NCBI GenBank assembly: GCA_019241525.1
Contig: JAFAWY010000035.1
Coordinates: 20,285 to 84,284, forward strand
DNA from: Pseudonocardiales bacterium
Lineage (GTDB): Bacteria > Actinomycetota > Actinomycetes > Mycobacteriales > Pseudonocardiaceae
DNA: 64,000 bases
Direction of reading: 5' to 3'
Shown: piece by piece, positions 1 through 9,750 of the stretch
How the letters are laid out: each line of letters begins with the position of its first letter
Position numbering within the stretch: the stretch's first letter is position 1
Made by a program: the position numbers and the translations under genes
Notes under the pieces: model-generated
Database searches by the model: none
Seen by the model: only the letters and a program-made list of their open reading frames with translations
What the model was told of the DNA's origin: nothing

Positions 1-2446
1 ACAGCAGTAACGCTCGTTGTACCGGCTCAGTCAGGTGCAGCAGGGCCCTTTCGAGAACCTCGACCAGCCGATCGTCGTCGACGCCACCCACGACCGGGTA
101 CCAGCTCGATTCATCGATGGCTGCAACCACCGTGGTGACCAGCCGGGAAATGTTCGCGCCATGGGGGTCGTCGTCTACCCCGAGGGCGTGCTCCATGGCC
201 TGCACGAACACCGGGAGCCCCTCGCGTGGGTTCCCGGCCCGATACAGCGAGGTCGCCAAACCCATCAGCAGGGGGTATCGGTCGACGTCGCCGGCTAATT
301 CGGCGGCGGCCAGGGCCTGTCGCCAGGCTTCGGCAGCTGCCTCGGGGGCCAGCCGGGCGTCGGCCGCCCGGGCCGCGGTCGCGGCGTAAGCACAGGCTTG
401 GGCGGCGGTGGCTGCGTCGAGTTCGGCAGCTAACAGCCAATGCCGGGCAATCTCTGCGGAGTGCTCGTTGCGCCCGGTCCATACCCGGGCGGCCACCGCT
501 CCGATCCGACGGTGTCGGCGCACCCGGCGAGCCCGGGTCGTGGCCAGATATAGCGCCTCAGCCACCAACGCGTGAGTAAAGCTGAACCAGCCTAGTCGTC
601 GTTGGTCCTCTATCACGAGACCCGCTGCCACCGCGGCGTCGATGGCCTCCAGCGCCGTCTCGACGTCGACCGAAGCGGCCTCGGCCACTACATCGATGTC
701 GAAGTCTCGACCGGCGATCGCGGCCACGAACAATATTGCGCCAGTGGCTTTGGGTAATCGAGCGATGCGGCGCAGCACGACCTCCCGCACCGGCACCGGT
801 ACCGGCACCACCTCTGGCTCGTCTAGGCGGTGCTCGCTGATCAGCAGGCCAACCAGCTCTCGCAGAAAAAACGGGTTGCCCTCGGTGCGCGTCCACAGCC
901 TAGCGCCGATGTGCTCGCTAACTCGGCGACCAGCCACTGCACTCACCAGGGCTCGGGTCTCCTCGGCGTCCAGCCCGGTCAGTTCAATCCGCTCGGTACC
1001 GGCCCGAGCCAAAGTGGCCAACGTCTCTATCAATGCAGAGGACTCATGGTGCCGGTAAGAACCTACAAATAGCATCCGACTGGAAGCGATGGTCTCGGCC
1101 AGAAACGCCAGTAGCCGCAGCGAGGCCAAATCCGCCCAATGCAGGTCATCGAGCACTACTACGAGTGGATCAGGCCCTGCGGCCAGGTACTGGCCGATCG
1201 CATCAAACCGCCGCAGCGCGGCACTGGCCACGTCAACGCCTTCCGCCGGCTGCTCGGTGTCCACGTCCATCAGTTCGGCCACCGAGGGTGGAACAGGACG
1301 CTCTGGCCAACGGGCACGTACCGCGCGCAGCGCCTGCTCCCATGGCCACAACGGTGGAGCAGCGACGTGCTCTGGACAAGCTCCCCAGACCACTGGCACG
1401 TCCGCTAGCTGGGCGAATCGGCGCAGCAGCCCGGTCTTGCCGATCCCTGGCTCCCCGGACACAAGCACCACCCGCCCACGACCACTTGCCGCCGCCGCCA
1501 ATGCATTGATCAGTCGGTGCAGCGCCGTATCCCGACCCACGAAGATGTCCTGGTTCTCGACTGGCGCCGAACTTCGCGTCGAGACTGTGGACGCAGCCGT
1601 GACCGCGGCGGCGACCGTACGTAGTGCGGTCGGACGACGCCAGTCAAGGAGTGGCGCATGGGTGAGAATGTCGTGCTCCAAGCGTTGCAGCGCCGTTCCC
1701 GGGTCGATGCCGAGCTCGTCGGCCAGCCGCGCCCGGGTAGCCCGCAATACCGCCAGTGCATCGGCTTGCCGTCCAGACCGGTACAACGCCAGAGCGAGCA
1801 GCTCACACGCGTGTTCCCGCAAGGGATTGCTGCGCGCATGGGCTTCCAACTCGGCCACCGCCAGCTCATGGGCGCCCAATTCGATCAGTGCTGCGCAACG
1901 CCCCTCCAGCACCGACATCCGCAGCTCGTCTAGTCTTGCCGCCTCCGGAGTCAGCGACGGGATATCGCGTATGTCCGCGTAGGCCTCGCCACGCCACAGC
2001 GCCAGGCCTGCGTCGAATTCGCTCAACGCTTGCTGCGGGTTTCCGCGGCTCAACGCTTCCCGGCCGTCAGTGGCGTGGCAATTGAACCTGTGGGCATCAA
2101 TCTCCACACCGCAACTGCTCAGCAGATAACCCGGTGCCCGGGTACGCAGTACCACGGCTGGTGTCCGCGGTGCCCGGAGTGGCTCCAGTTCCCGCCGCAG
2201 GTTGCACACATACGCCCGCAGCGAGGTCATCGCAGCCCGGGGCGGATCTCCAGCCCACAACTCCTCTAGCAGTACATCCACCGCCACCGGCCGGCCCGCC
2301 CGGCTTACCAGCAGCGCAAGCAGCGCACGCTGCTTGGCAGGTCCCAGATCGACCAGTCGGCCACCAACCACACCCTCTACTGGACCCAACACTCGCAACT
2401 GCACCCCGCCTGCGGCGGGACCACCGTGCACCTCCGGCGGCGTCAT
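1..2446 (-). CDS. SARP/AfsR-type transcriptional regulator with BTAD and AAA ATPase domains (3' end outside window)
   Basis: About 815 residues are visible and the gene runs off the left edge. It starts with an OmpR-like winged-helix region (roughly residues 15-100, including LGPAKQRALLALLV), followed by a bacterial transcriptional activator domain (about 105-250). After a linker comes an ATPase domain with Walker A GEPGIGKT and a Walker B-like VVVLDDLHWAD, then TPR-like helices. Regulators of this build usually activate nearby pathways, often secondary metabolism, in response to an unknown ligand bound by the ATPase part. ATG at 2446 was chosen because the DNA-binding domain begins directly after it; no strong ribosome binding site is visible. 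The target is unknown; the closest candidate is the oxidase on the other side of a degraded 1.1-kb spacer. Confidence 0.85.
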   Translation of the reverse strand, partial: MTPPEVHGGPAAGGVQLRVLGPVEGVVGGRLVDLGPAKQRALLALLVSRAGRPVAVDVLLEELWAGDPPRAAMTSLRAYVCNLRRELEPLRAPRTPAVVLRTRAPGYLLSSCGVEIDAHRFNCHATDGREALSRGNPQQALSEFDAGLALWRGEAYADIRDIPSLTPEAARLDELRMSVLEGRCAALIELGAHELAVAELEAHARSNPLREHACELLALALYRSGRQADALAVLRATRARLADELGIDPGTALQRLEHDILTHAPLLDWRRPTALRTVAAAVTAASTVSTRSSAPVENQDIFVGRDTALHRLINALAAAASGRGRVVLVSGEPGIGKTGLLRRFAQLADVPVVWGACPEHVAAPPLWPWEQALRAVRARWPERPVPPSVAELMDVDTEQPAEGVDVASAALRRFDAIGQYLAAGPDPLVVVLDDLHWADLASLRLLAFLAETIASSRMLFVGSYRHHESSALIETLATLARAGTERIELTGLDAEETRALVSAVAGRRVSEHIGARLWTRTEGNPFFLRELVGLLISEHRLDEPEVVPVPVPVREVVLRRIARLPKATGAILFVAAIAGRDFDIDVVAEAASVDVETALEAIDAAVAAGLVIEDQRRLGWFSFTHALVAEALYLATTRARRVRRHRRIGAVAARVWTGRNEHSAEIARHWLLAAELDAATAAQACAYAATAARAADARLAPEAAAEAWRQALAAAELAGDVDRYPLLMGLATSLYRAGNPREGLPVFVQAMEHALGVDDDPHGANISRLVTTVVAAIDESSWYPVVGGVDDDRLVEVLERALLHLTEPVQRALLL

Positions 2447-3628
2447 GCCGAGCTCGGTCTCGCGACGCGACGCCGCCTTCGCCTCGTCACGGCCGGCGGG
2501 CTCACCCAGATGCTGTCACCGGTGATAGGCATGACGCCGAAGCCGAGGCGGTTGACCGTCAGGTCGCCGCCCATCATTCGTGCTGTCCATTCCGGCGTGC
2601 AGCGGTTTCCACCGTGACATGGAACATGACTCCTTCGGTCTGCGTTCGGCGGCACCCGCAACAGCAGTACGACGAGCGTCTTGCAGTTCGACCAGCCAGG
2701 GCAACCGCTGTGTAGCTTCAGTCTCATAGCTCGCCGGATTGGAGTACTGGTACAAGAACTCCGATGTTGGTTTCTAGCGGTTCACCGCAGCCAGAGGACG
2801 CTCTATCCAATTATCACTTCCGGGCACGCTCCCGCCTTGCGGCAGGCGCCCCATGGTTCGTACCCGCCAGCAGGGGTCGGTCGGGCCGCAGGCGTGAGCG
2901 TTGGTGACCTTTACTTGCTCGCTGGTGGTGGTCCGATGCGATCGTTGTCGTTTCCGTACTGCACACCGACGCGGGCTCGGATGGTCGACACAAAATCAGT
3001 GCATTCGGTGCTGGTCTTGGCACTGCCAAGCGCACCACTAAATCACCAGACGGATCAACCAACGCGTCAAACCCACGGTGAAATCAGCCATGCGGAACCT
3101 CCCTCCACGGACGACGGATCCGGAAGGCACGTCGGCGTGTCTGCAAAGATCAGCCGCTACGAAGTAGAAAGAAGGATTCCATGCGCATACCGACGCTGTA
3201 GTCCTTGGCCTCGGTATCGCATGGTAAGGACGTGTCCGAGTACGAGTCCCGAAGCTGATCCGGCATCGGGCAGCCAGATCGCATGACCTGGAGAAGCTCT
3301 GCATCGCCGCGGCTCCTGGCATGCACGGAGGAACCCCGGAGCTCGACGAAGCGCTTGCCGTATGGCTCCTGCTCTGCCCCCAACTGTCCCAATCTGTCAA
3401 TGCCCGGCGACCTCTGCGTCGAGGCCGGGCCGACTCGGCTACGCGCGGTACAGCAGTGTCCCTGGTCCGCGGAAGCGCGAGGCGGCGTAGTTGATCACCG
3501 ACGGCAGGTCACCCTCGATGAGCTTGTCGCATCGCCAGCTTGAATAGTCCGTCAACGGATGTATCAGGTGTCCGCGCTGCGCTCTCTACCAGGCGGACCG
3601 GACCACGACCCTGACGCCGCCGCGCGAG
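2447..3628. other. 1.18-kb gene-poor spacer
   Basis: No convincing intact gene is visible between the SARP regulator and the copper oxidase. Short open frames exist on both strands, but their proteins are arginine- and proline-rich without recognisable domains. The only recognisable coding remnant is an aldo/keto reductase N-terminus at 2497-2577. The stretch probably holds the divergent promoters of its two neighbours and decayed sequence. Confidence 0.5.
2497..2577 (-). pseudogene. Aldo/keto reductase N-terminal remnant
   Basis: On the minus strand the translation MMGGDLTVNRLGFGVMPITG, continuing into DSIWVSP, matches the opening beta-strands of actinobacterial aldo/keto reductases (typically GGDLTVNRLGFGAMR.TG.GIWG.P). 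After about 27 residues the similarity ends and an arginine-rich run leads to a stop that overlaps the ATG of the SARP regulator (ATGA at 2446-2443). The rest of the enzyme, normally about 280 residues, is missing, so this is a truncated relic. Its position directly upstream of and in line with the regulator suggests a deletion that joined the two. The family call rests on pattern memory of a short segment. Confidence 0.5.
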
Positions 3629-5908
3629 GTGATGAACGCAATGACCGACGTCTCGAACCGGATCTCGATGTCCGGAACTGTCCGATCAGGCCCAGCCATC
3701 CAAGGCAGCTGGCAGGTGCTGCCGTTCGACTCGGAGGTGCTGGCTGTACACGCCGCGTTGCTGCCGAATGGGAAGGTGCTTTTCGCAGCGGGTTCGGGAA
3801 ACAGCTTGGTTCGCTTTGGTGATCCAAATTTTGGCAATACTGCGTTGGGTTTCTGGACAAGCGTAGTGTGGGATCCAACCGTCAGCTCACCATCGGGACT
3901 GGACACAAACTTTTTTCACCCTGCGACGCCACGCAACGCGCAGAACAAGGTGTTGGATTTGTTTTGTGGCGGGGAGACGGCGCTCGCTGATGGCCGAATA
4001 TTGTCAACCGGTGGCACGCTCGCCTATGACGGCAACGGGAAAGCGTTTGCGGGTCGGCCCGACACCATGGTATTCAGTCCGATCTCTCAGCAATGGGCGG
4101 TTGTACGGCCAATGGCCCACGGCCGCTGGTACCCCAGTGTGATCACGTTGGGGGATGGGCGGGTACTGGCCGCCGCGGGACTGGATGAAAACGCCGCGGG
4201 CGCACGCAACGCCAGCGTGGAAAGCTTTTTTCCGGCCGCTGATTTCTGGCAGCCGCTGCAGATGCCTGTTGGCTTCGGCGGCTTGCCGCTGTATGCGCAT
4301 TTGTATCTGCTGGCCGACGGATCGGTTTTCTACGCTGGGGGTCATATGGATGACGGGCCTGCCCCGCCACTTCGGTTAGATCTGACTCGCAGCCGGGCCA
4401 CCGTAACCCCGGTGAGCGGTATTTCTCGGGTGGATGCTCGCGACCAGTGCGCCAGCGTGTTACTCCCACCCGCTCAGGCTCAAAAAGTAATGATCATCGG
4501 TGGGGCACCCGGCAAAGGTGAGGCCATCGCCAACGTCGACGTAATTGACTTCACCCAGCAGACGCCGGTCTACCGGCCGGCGGATCCACTAAACTCTCCC
4601 CGCAAACACCCCAACGCCACGCTGCTACCTGATCGCACCGTGCTAGTGACTGGCGGCTCGCAACGCGACGAAGAAAAAGCAGAAGCGACTAATCATGCCG
4701 AAATCTTCGATCCAGAGCATCCGGAGCTGGGCTGGACCAAGGTAGCGGAAGCATCGGTGACGCGTATGTATCATTCGGTGGCGCTGCTATTGCCTGATGG
4801 GCGGGTCATCACGGCCAGTGGCAATCCGGACCGTGGTCATCAGGTCAACTGGGAACCACCGGACCCCAACGAAGAACTGAAATTGGAGCTTTACTCTCCG
4901 CCGTATCTCTTCCGGGGTGCACGCCCGACGATCAACACGGTTACCACCGAGTGGCGTTACGGGCAAACTGTCAGTATTGCTACTCCTGATGCCGGCGCCA
5001 TCCAGTGGGTGAGCCTTATTCGCCCAGGTGCGACTACCCATTCATTCAATACCACTCAACGTTTAGTGGATTTGCCGATTATCACCCAGGGTGGCGGCGT
5101 CGTGCAGGTCGAAGTCACTGAGGAACCCAATATCGCACCACCTGGTTGGTACATGCTGTTTCTCACCGATCACGACCGAGTCCCGTCAGTAGCCCGCTGG
5201 ATCCACCTGGTTGCTGCGCCTAGCAATGCGGTCCCAGCCGGCGCATACACCCAAGCCGTACTGGGCACCGCTGGATTGGTTGCCTACTGGCCGCTGGCGG
5301 AGACCAGGGGAACGGTGGCTTTCGACATCGTGGGGGACCACCACGGCAGCTACTACAACCACCCGCATCTTGGTGCGCCAGGCCCAGGAGAGGCCACCTC
5401 GGTAACCTTCGATGGGGTGCACCAATACGTGCTGCTGCCTCGCGATATCCGGGACGATCTCAGTATTGAATTGTGGTTCGCCACCGACGGCGGCGGAGTC
5501 GGCACCAGCGTCACGCAGTGGTGGCAGGCGGCTGGCCTGCTGGATGCCGAGGTTCCAGGCGTCGTCGATGACTTCGGTACGTCACTTGATGCTTCCGGGC
5601 AGGTATGGGCCGGTACCGGCAATCCCGACACTTCGATCCATTCCGCGCCCGGCCTCAACGACGGTGAATGGCATCACCTGGTGTTCACTCGCGCCCAGAC
5701 CACCGGGGAGATAACGCTGTACATCGACGGCGTGCCGGTCGCCACCGGCCACGGCGGTACGCAGCGCCTGACGTCCGCACCCGGATTGCGAATCGGAGCG
5801 CTCCAAAGCGGGGCCACGTTCTTCGCCGGCAGCATCGCCGACGCCGCCGTATACAACACCGTCCTGCCAGCGGCCACCGTCACTGCCCACTTTGCCAGTC
5901 GGCACTAA
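3629..5908 (+). CDS. Galactose oxidase-like copper radical oxidase with C-terminal LamG-like domain
   Basis: A protein of 759 residues. Residues about 25-400 form Kelch-type repeats, about 420-530 the early-set domain typical of galactose and glyoxal oxidases, and about 550-759 a concanavalin/LamG-like jellyroll (starting LVAYWPLAETRG). All expected copper-radical residues are present by pattern: Cys113 (LFCGG) and Tyr168 (GRWYPSV) for the thioether cofactor, Tyr381-His382 (RMYHSV) and His471 (TTHSFN). The family oxidises primary alcohols or aldehydes to aldehydes or acids with H2O2 release. The jellyroll domain could bind carbohydrate or cell surface. No signal peptide is visible after this start, which is odd for an enzyme class that is normally secreted; a Tat or non-classical route, or a different start, remains possible. 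Substrate unknown. Confidence 0.85.
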   Translation: MMNAMTDVSNRISMSGTVRSGPAIQGSWQVLPFDSEVLAVHAALLPNGKVLFAAGSGNSLVRFGDPNFGNTALGFWTSVVWDPTVSSPSGLDTNFFHPATPRNAQNKVLDLFCGGETALADGRILSTGGTLAYDGNGKAFAGRPDTMVFSPISQQWAVVRPMAHGRWYPSVITLGDGRVLAAAGLDENAAGARNASVESFFPAADFWQPLQMPVGFGGLPLYAHLYLLADGSVFYAGGHMDDGPAPPLRLDLTRSRATVTPVSGISRVDARDQCASVLLPPAQAQKVMIIGGAPGKGEAIANVDVIDFTQQTPVYRPADPLNSPRKHPNATLLPDRTVLVTGGSQRDEEKAEATNHAEIFDPEHPELGWTKVAEASVTRMYHSVALLLPDGRVITASGNPDRGHQVNWEPPDPNEELKLELYSPPYLFRGARPTINTVTTEWRYGQTVSIATPDAGAIQWVSLIRPGATTHSFNTTQRLVDLPIITQGGGVVQVEVTEEPNIAPPGWYMLFLTDHDRVPSVARWIHLVAAPSNAVPAGAYTQAVLGTAGLVAYWPLAETRGTVAFDIVGDHHGSYYNHPHLGAPGPGEATSVTFDGVHQYVLLPRDIRDDLSIELWFATDGGGVGTSVTQWWQAAGLLDAEVPGVVDDFGTSLDASGQVWAGTGNPDTSIHSAPGLNDGEWHHLVFTRAQTTGEITLYIDGVPVATGHGGTQRLTSAPGLRIGALQSGATFFAGSIADAAVYNTVLPAATVTAHFASRH

Positions 5909-6091
5909 CTGGGACCGGGGGATCGTGAGCTACCAGGGAGTGACGCTGCGGGTGGTACCTGCCGGCGGTGCACCAGTTCATGAGTTCGCTACCACCGCCC
6001 CGTACTTACCAGGTGCTATCCGCCGTCCCCAAGGTGGGACGCGTCGTGGGCGGAGATGCCGCCCTTCTGGGCGGAGCGGCGGAGGGTCGAC

Positions 6092-8869
6092 ATGACCGCG
6101 GCAGGGCAGAGGTCGGCTAGTCCAGCGATGACCGAACGCGGTGACGTGGTCGCTGCGGTGGAACGCCTCCTCGCTAACGCCTACAAGGGTCGGGGTGGTT
6201 CGCTATTCGTTATTGGATCGGCCGGGTTGGGTAAGACCACAATTCTTGAACACGCAATCGCCATGGCCAAGTCGCGATTTAAGGTGGGAATCGGGCGTGG
6301 GGACCAAGTGGAAGCGATGTTGCCATTTGGGCTAATCGGCCAGGCTCTCGATCAACTTCTCGACGGAAAGTTCTCCGGGGGTGATATAGCGCCACACGCC
6401 GAAGCCGGTGATGTTGGCAACGTTTCGGCGCAGGCGCGCTTCTACGGGATCTTGCGCGATTTGCGAGAGGCAGCAGTCCGTCCGATGTTGGTGGCGTTGG
6501 ACGATGTCCACTGGTCGGATCCGGACTCCCTGACCGTGATTCATCTACTGTGCCGTCGCCTGCCATCGTTGCCTGTGGCGTTGATTGGGAGTGCACGCCC
6601 CTGGCCGGCCGCGGCGTTGACCTCGGCGCACGACCTGGCGGCTCAGAAATTGGCTGAGATTGAGTCATTAGCCCCGCTGAGCAGCGTTGCCGCCCGTGAG
6701 TTGCTGTCTGCTCAGTCGGGCGGTCAGATTGGTGCCAAGGTAATGGATCAAGCCATCGATTTGTGCGGTGGTAACCCGTTGCTGCTGCACCAAGTCGCCC
6801 TGGAGGTACGCCGCACCGGGCGACTGCCCGATGGACACTTGCGGTTTTCTCGGTTCCTGGGGGTTGGTGTCGCCGGGCAACGCTACCTGCAGGCGGCCAG
6901 CGTGTTGGGTACTCGATTTCGCGTCGCCGTCGCCACCGAGGTAGCGGGCCTGTCCGCCACCGAGGTGGCCACGGAGATCGACGGGTTGTTCCGTGGTGGA
7001 TTGCTCTGCGAGGCAGATGACGGGTGGGCGCGGTTTACGCACGCACTGATTCGCCAAGGCGTCTACGAAGATATTGCACCTCCGTTGCGCAGGGACCTGC
7101 ACGAGGCATCCTTCCGAGCCCTCGTTGCCCGTGGTGCCCACCCGGCTGAAGTGGCCGAACATGCGGTAGCAGCTCATCTGGCTGGTGATGCGGATGCGGT
7201 GGCGGCCATAGCCCACGCGGGCCGGGCGGCGCTGCGCGTCGGGGCAGTGCGCGCTGCCCGCCAGCACTTGGAATCGGGGATCAGCCTTGCCGGCAACACG
7301 GTGCCTACGAACCTGTTGTTTGACTTGGGAGCAGCGCTGGTCGCCGACGGTGCCAGCGAAGAAGCGATCACTGTCTACGAGCGGCTACTGGATATGCCAG
7401 GGCTGACCACCACGGACCGTATCGCTGTCTTGCGTCAGTTGGGCGAGACCAGGTCACTCACCGGCCAGGTGGAGCTGGCAGCAGCGTGCTATGAGACTGC
7501 CGTAGATCTGGCCGAACATGACCATCCGGCGCTGGCCGTTGGAGCCCTGCTCGACCACGTCTTACATCATCAGATGCTGTTCGGTCCGCAGGCTGCCCTG
7601 CCATGGGCTCAGCGGGCCGCCGAGCTGGCTACCGATTCAGGGGTCATGCAGGCTGCGGCTCAGGCGGCCTGGGGTGCGATCGCCTATCGCTGTGGCGACC
7701 TGCAAGGGCTGCACAGAGCGGCCGATGCGGCCACGCGCACGGATGTGGTTCCCACTTCTCGGGCCCAAGACCGGCACAGATACTGGCATCCGGCTCTCAG
7801 CTACGCCACGGTGGCGGTGCATGCTGAGCGATTTGACGATGCTGAACGCCTGCTCACGGAAATCCTCGCCTCCGCCGAACGACGCTGCGAGCCAGTCACG
7901 CTTATCCGTGCGGCAATCGCATGGATTGAGGGCCTGTGCCGCTTGGGCAGGCTCAGTGAAGCGCTAAGTCTTGTTGACCGCCTTACCGAGCTCACGGAGC
8001 TGTTCCCGCCTTATCTATCACCCCTCGCCAATGCTTATCGTGCCTGGGTCCTGCTGGAACAAGGACGGCTGGAGCAGGCAGCGCTATGCTGCGCCCAGCT
8101 GGCCACTGCGGTCCACCATCCCCGCTACACGCTGCACCGCGCCGATGGACTGGAATTGTATGTGCGGGCACTTTTGCCGCATCGCCAAGGAGATGCCGAT
8201 ACCGCATGCGCGCTATTTACCGAACTTGTGCAGTGGGCTGAGCGCACCGGCGAAGCCAATCCGTCGTACCTGCCCTGGGCAACCGACGCGATCACCGCTT
8301 ATTTAGCCTGCGGCCGGTACCTCGACGCCCAGCAGGTCATTGAGTGGGTAGCCCAGCGGGCTGCGACCTTACCTACCCACTGGCCGAAGATCGCCCTGGC
8401 TACCGGCTACGCTGCCCTTGCCGAGTACACCGGCGACCGAGTAGCTGCCGGGGCCCACTTTGCTGAGGCACTGGTCCTTCATGATGAGCTACCCATGCCC
8501 TTGGCGCGAGTGCAGACCCTGACCGACTACGGCGCCTTTTTGGCCCGTGGGGACGAGAAGATCAGGGCGCGAGAGATGCTTGCCGAGGCGCTACGGGTGG
8601 CTGAGGCGTGTGGGGCCAGTTGGCACGCCCACCGTGCGCGCGTCGAATGGCGGCGGGCTGGCGGACGCAGCCGCGCACGCCAACCTGACCAGCTCAGCCC
8701 CCCGGAAGCTGCCGTCGCCCAGCTTGCCCAAGCAGGCCGCACCAATCGGCAAATCGCCCACCAACTCCATATGTCCGTCAAGACAGTAGAAACCCATCTC
8801 AGCCATATTTACCAAAAACTTGGCATCCGCAGCCGTTGGCAACTCGCCGAACACGACATCAACAGATAG
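6092..8869 (+). CDS. Large ATP-binding LuxR-family transcriptional regulator
   Basis: A 925-residue LAL-type regulator. The N-terminal ATPase has Walker A GSAGLGKTT and Walker B-like MLVALDDVHWSD. A long TPR-like alpha-helical middle follows, and the last 60 residues are a LuxR helix-turn-helix (LSPPEAAVAQLAQAGRTNRQ then IAHQLHMSVKTVETHLSHIY). Such proteins couple ligand sensing and nucleotide binding to promoter activation. The ATG at 6092 is preceded by GGAGGG at a suitable distance; an in-frame ATG at 6128 is an alternative. It lies about 180 bases behind the copper oxidase gene in the same direction and may be co-regulated with it. A perfect 17-bp terminator hairpin begins inside its stop codon. 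Confidence 0.88.
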   Translation: MTAAGQRSASPAMTERGDVVAAVERLLANAYKGRGGSLFVIGSAGLGKTTILEHAIAMAKSRFKVGIGRGDQVEAMLPFGLIGQALDQLLDGKFSGGDIAPHAEAGDVGNVSAQARFYGILRDLREAAVRPMLVALDDVHWSDPDSLTVIHLLCRRLPSLPVALIGSARPWPAAALTSAHDLAAQKLAEIESLAPLSSVAARELLSAQSGGQIGAKVMDQAIDLCGGNPLLLHQVALEVRRTGRLPDGHLRFSRFLGVGVAGQRYLQAASVLGTRFRVAVATEVAGLSATEVATEIDGLFRGGLLCEADDGWARFTHALIRQGVYEDIAPPLRRDLHEASFRALVARGAHPAEVAEHAVAAHLAGDADAVAAIAHAGRAALRVGAVRAARQHLESGISLAGNTVPTNLLFDLGAALVADGASEEAITVYERLLDMPGLTTTDRIAVLRQLGETRSLTGQVELAAACYETAVDLAEHDHPALAVGALLDHVLHHQMLFGPQAALPWAQRAAELATDSGVMQAAAQAAWGAIAYRCGDLQGLHRAADAATRTDVVPTSRAQDRHRYWHPALSYATVAVHAERFDDAERLLTEILASAERRCEPVTLIRAAIAWIEGLCRLGRLSEALSLVDRLTELTELFPPYLSPLANAYRAWVLLEQGRLEQAALCCAQLATAVHHPRYTLHRADGLELYVRALLPHRQGDADTACALFTELVQWAERTGEANPSYLPWATDAITAYLACGRYLDAQQVIEWVAQRAATLPTHWPKIALATGYAALAEYTGDRVAAGAHFAEALVLHDELPMPLARVQTLTDYGAFLARGDEKIRAREMLAEALRVAEACGASWHAHRARVEWRRAGGRSRARQPDQLSPPEAAVAQLAQAGRTNRQIAHQLHMSVKTVETHLSHIYQKLGIRSRWQLAEHDINR

Positions 8870-8902
8870 GGTATCGGGCGGCATTGCCGCCCGATACCCT
8901 AT
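8866..8902. terminator. Perfect 17-bp hairpin, bidirectional terminator
   Basis: Arms 8866-8882 and 8886-8902 are exactly complementary with a 3-base loop (ATT). It sits between the convergent LuxR-type and DoxX genes, overlaps the stop codon of the former, and is AT-rich at both outer ends, so it can serve both strands. Confidence 0.9.
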
Positions 8903-8922
8903 CCTTATTATCTGGTGGCCTG

Positions 8923-9504
8923 TCAGTGATCGGGTCGTTGGCGCACCGTGGTGGCGATTGCCATGACCGCAGCCAGCAGGATTACGTCTTTGAGCACGTA
9001 CTGGCCCTCCAGCGTGGGTGCGTGGTCAGGGCCGCCAAACAGCCGGCCGGGGAGCACAACAAGCGGGGACAGGATGCCCATGACCCATAGCGCAGTGGCG
9101 TAGATCGCTACCCGCAATCCCCGGCCGGCGATCAGACATACTCCAATGCCACATTCAAGCGTCGCAAGTGCAGCCATGACCACACCGGTCGGCACTACAG
9201 CTGGCACCAGTCCAAAGGTCAGCGTTTGTACCGTCGTCAAGACGAGATCCTGAGCTGGGCTGACGCCCGGGAAGTACTTCAGGATACCAAAACCCAAAGC
9301 CACTAGCCCCATGCTGATGCGTAACGCAGTAATACCGTAGCGCATCACCCAGCGGTGGATGGCGTCCTCTACCATATCGATTGCATCAAACAATCTCGGC
9401 GTGACCCGGATTCTTTGGTAGTCAATACCAGTACTGGCATTATCGGCATGTGAGTCCGGATTCGCCAATGACACCGTTTCGTCGGGATAAGTGTTGGTTG
9501 GCAT
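8923..9504 (-). CDS. DoxX/YkgB-like membrane protein
   Basis: A 193-residue protein with about 60 soluble N-terminal residues, then four hydrophobic segments (about 60-80, 90-110, 118-140 and 165-185). The segment ALRISMGLVALGFGILKYF and the closing LEGQYVLKDVILLAAVMAIA are typical of DoxX/DUF417-type proteins, whose role in redox or respiratory physiology is not well defined. Two ATGs are close together (9510 and 9504). AAGGA lies about 8 bases before the second and only 2 before the first, so 9504 was chosen. It is monocistronic, convergent with the LuxR-type gene and separated by a terminator. Confidence 0.75.
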   Translation of the reverse strand: MPTNTYPDETVSLANPDSHADNASTGIDYQRIRVTPRLFDAIDMVEDAIHRWVMRYGITALRISMGLVALGFGILKYFPGVSPAQDLVLTTVQTLTFGLVPAVVPTGVVMAALATLECGIGVCLIAGRGLRVAIYATALWVMGILSPLVVLPGRLFGGPDHAPTLEGQYVLKDVILLAAVMAIATTVRQRPDH

Positions 9505-9628
9505 GTTCATCTTCCTTACCGAACGATACTAAAGACGGGCCCCAGGATGGTTCATAACGCAAAGCCGTCATAAATAGCCCATCGGTACTTAGTGTGTATG
9601 TAGCGTCCGGTTGGCGTCATCGGGACAA

Positions 9629-9643
9629 TCCCTAAATTAGGGA
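9629..9643. promoter_or_regulatory. Perfect palindrome TCCCTAA-A-TTAGGGA
   Basis: A 15-base perfect palindrome with a single central base lies about 125 bases upstream of the DoxX start and about 105 bases beyond the hemA stop. It looks like a binding site for a dimeric regulator; which one is unknown. It is too short and too uninterrupted to act as a terminator. Confidence 0.4.
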
Positions 9644-9702
9644 CCGCAGACGAGGAGCTGGCGCGAGTGGCTGTCAGGAGATCCCTGATAACAAGGAGCT
9701 CC

Positions 9703-9750
9703 ATGCGGCTCAGAACTGCTCCAAGCGATGTCGGGCGTACCTTGTGTTAA
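9703..9750 (+). other. Possible 15-codon micro-ORF with strong ribosome binding site
   Basis: AAGGAG stands 5 bases before an ATG that opens a 15-residue frame (MRLRTAPSDVGRTLC) ending in TAA. The stop overlaps the end of hemA on the other strand. The ribosome binding site is among the better ones in the window, but nothing downstream on this strand continues the message, so it may be a chance match or a relic. Confidence 0.2.

Noticed and set aside
3425..3485. Translation LGYARYSSVPG that recalls the N-terminus of serine recombinases (GYARVS)
   Set aside because: The frame stops after about 20 residues and no catalytic or DNA-binding region follows; a chance match is more likely.
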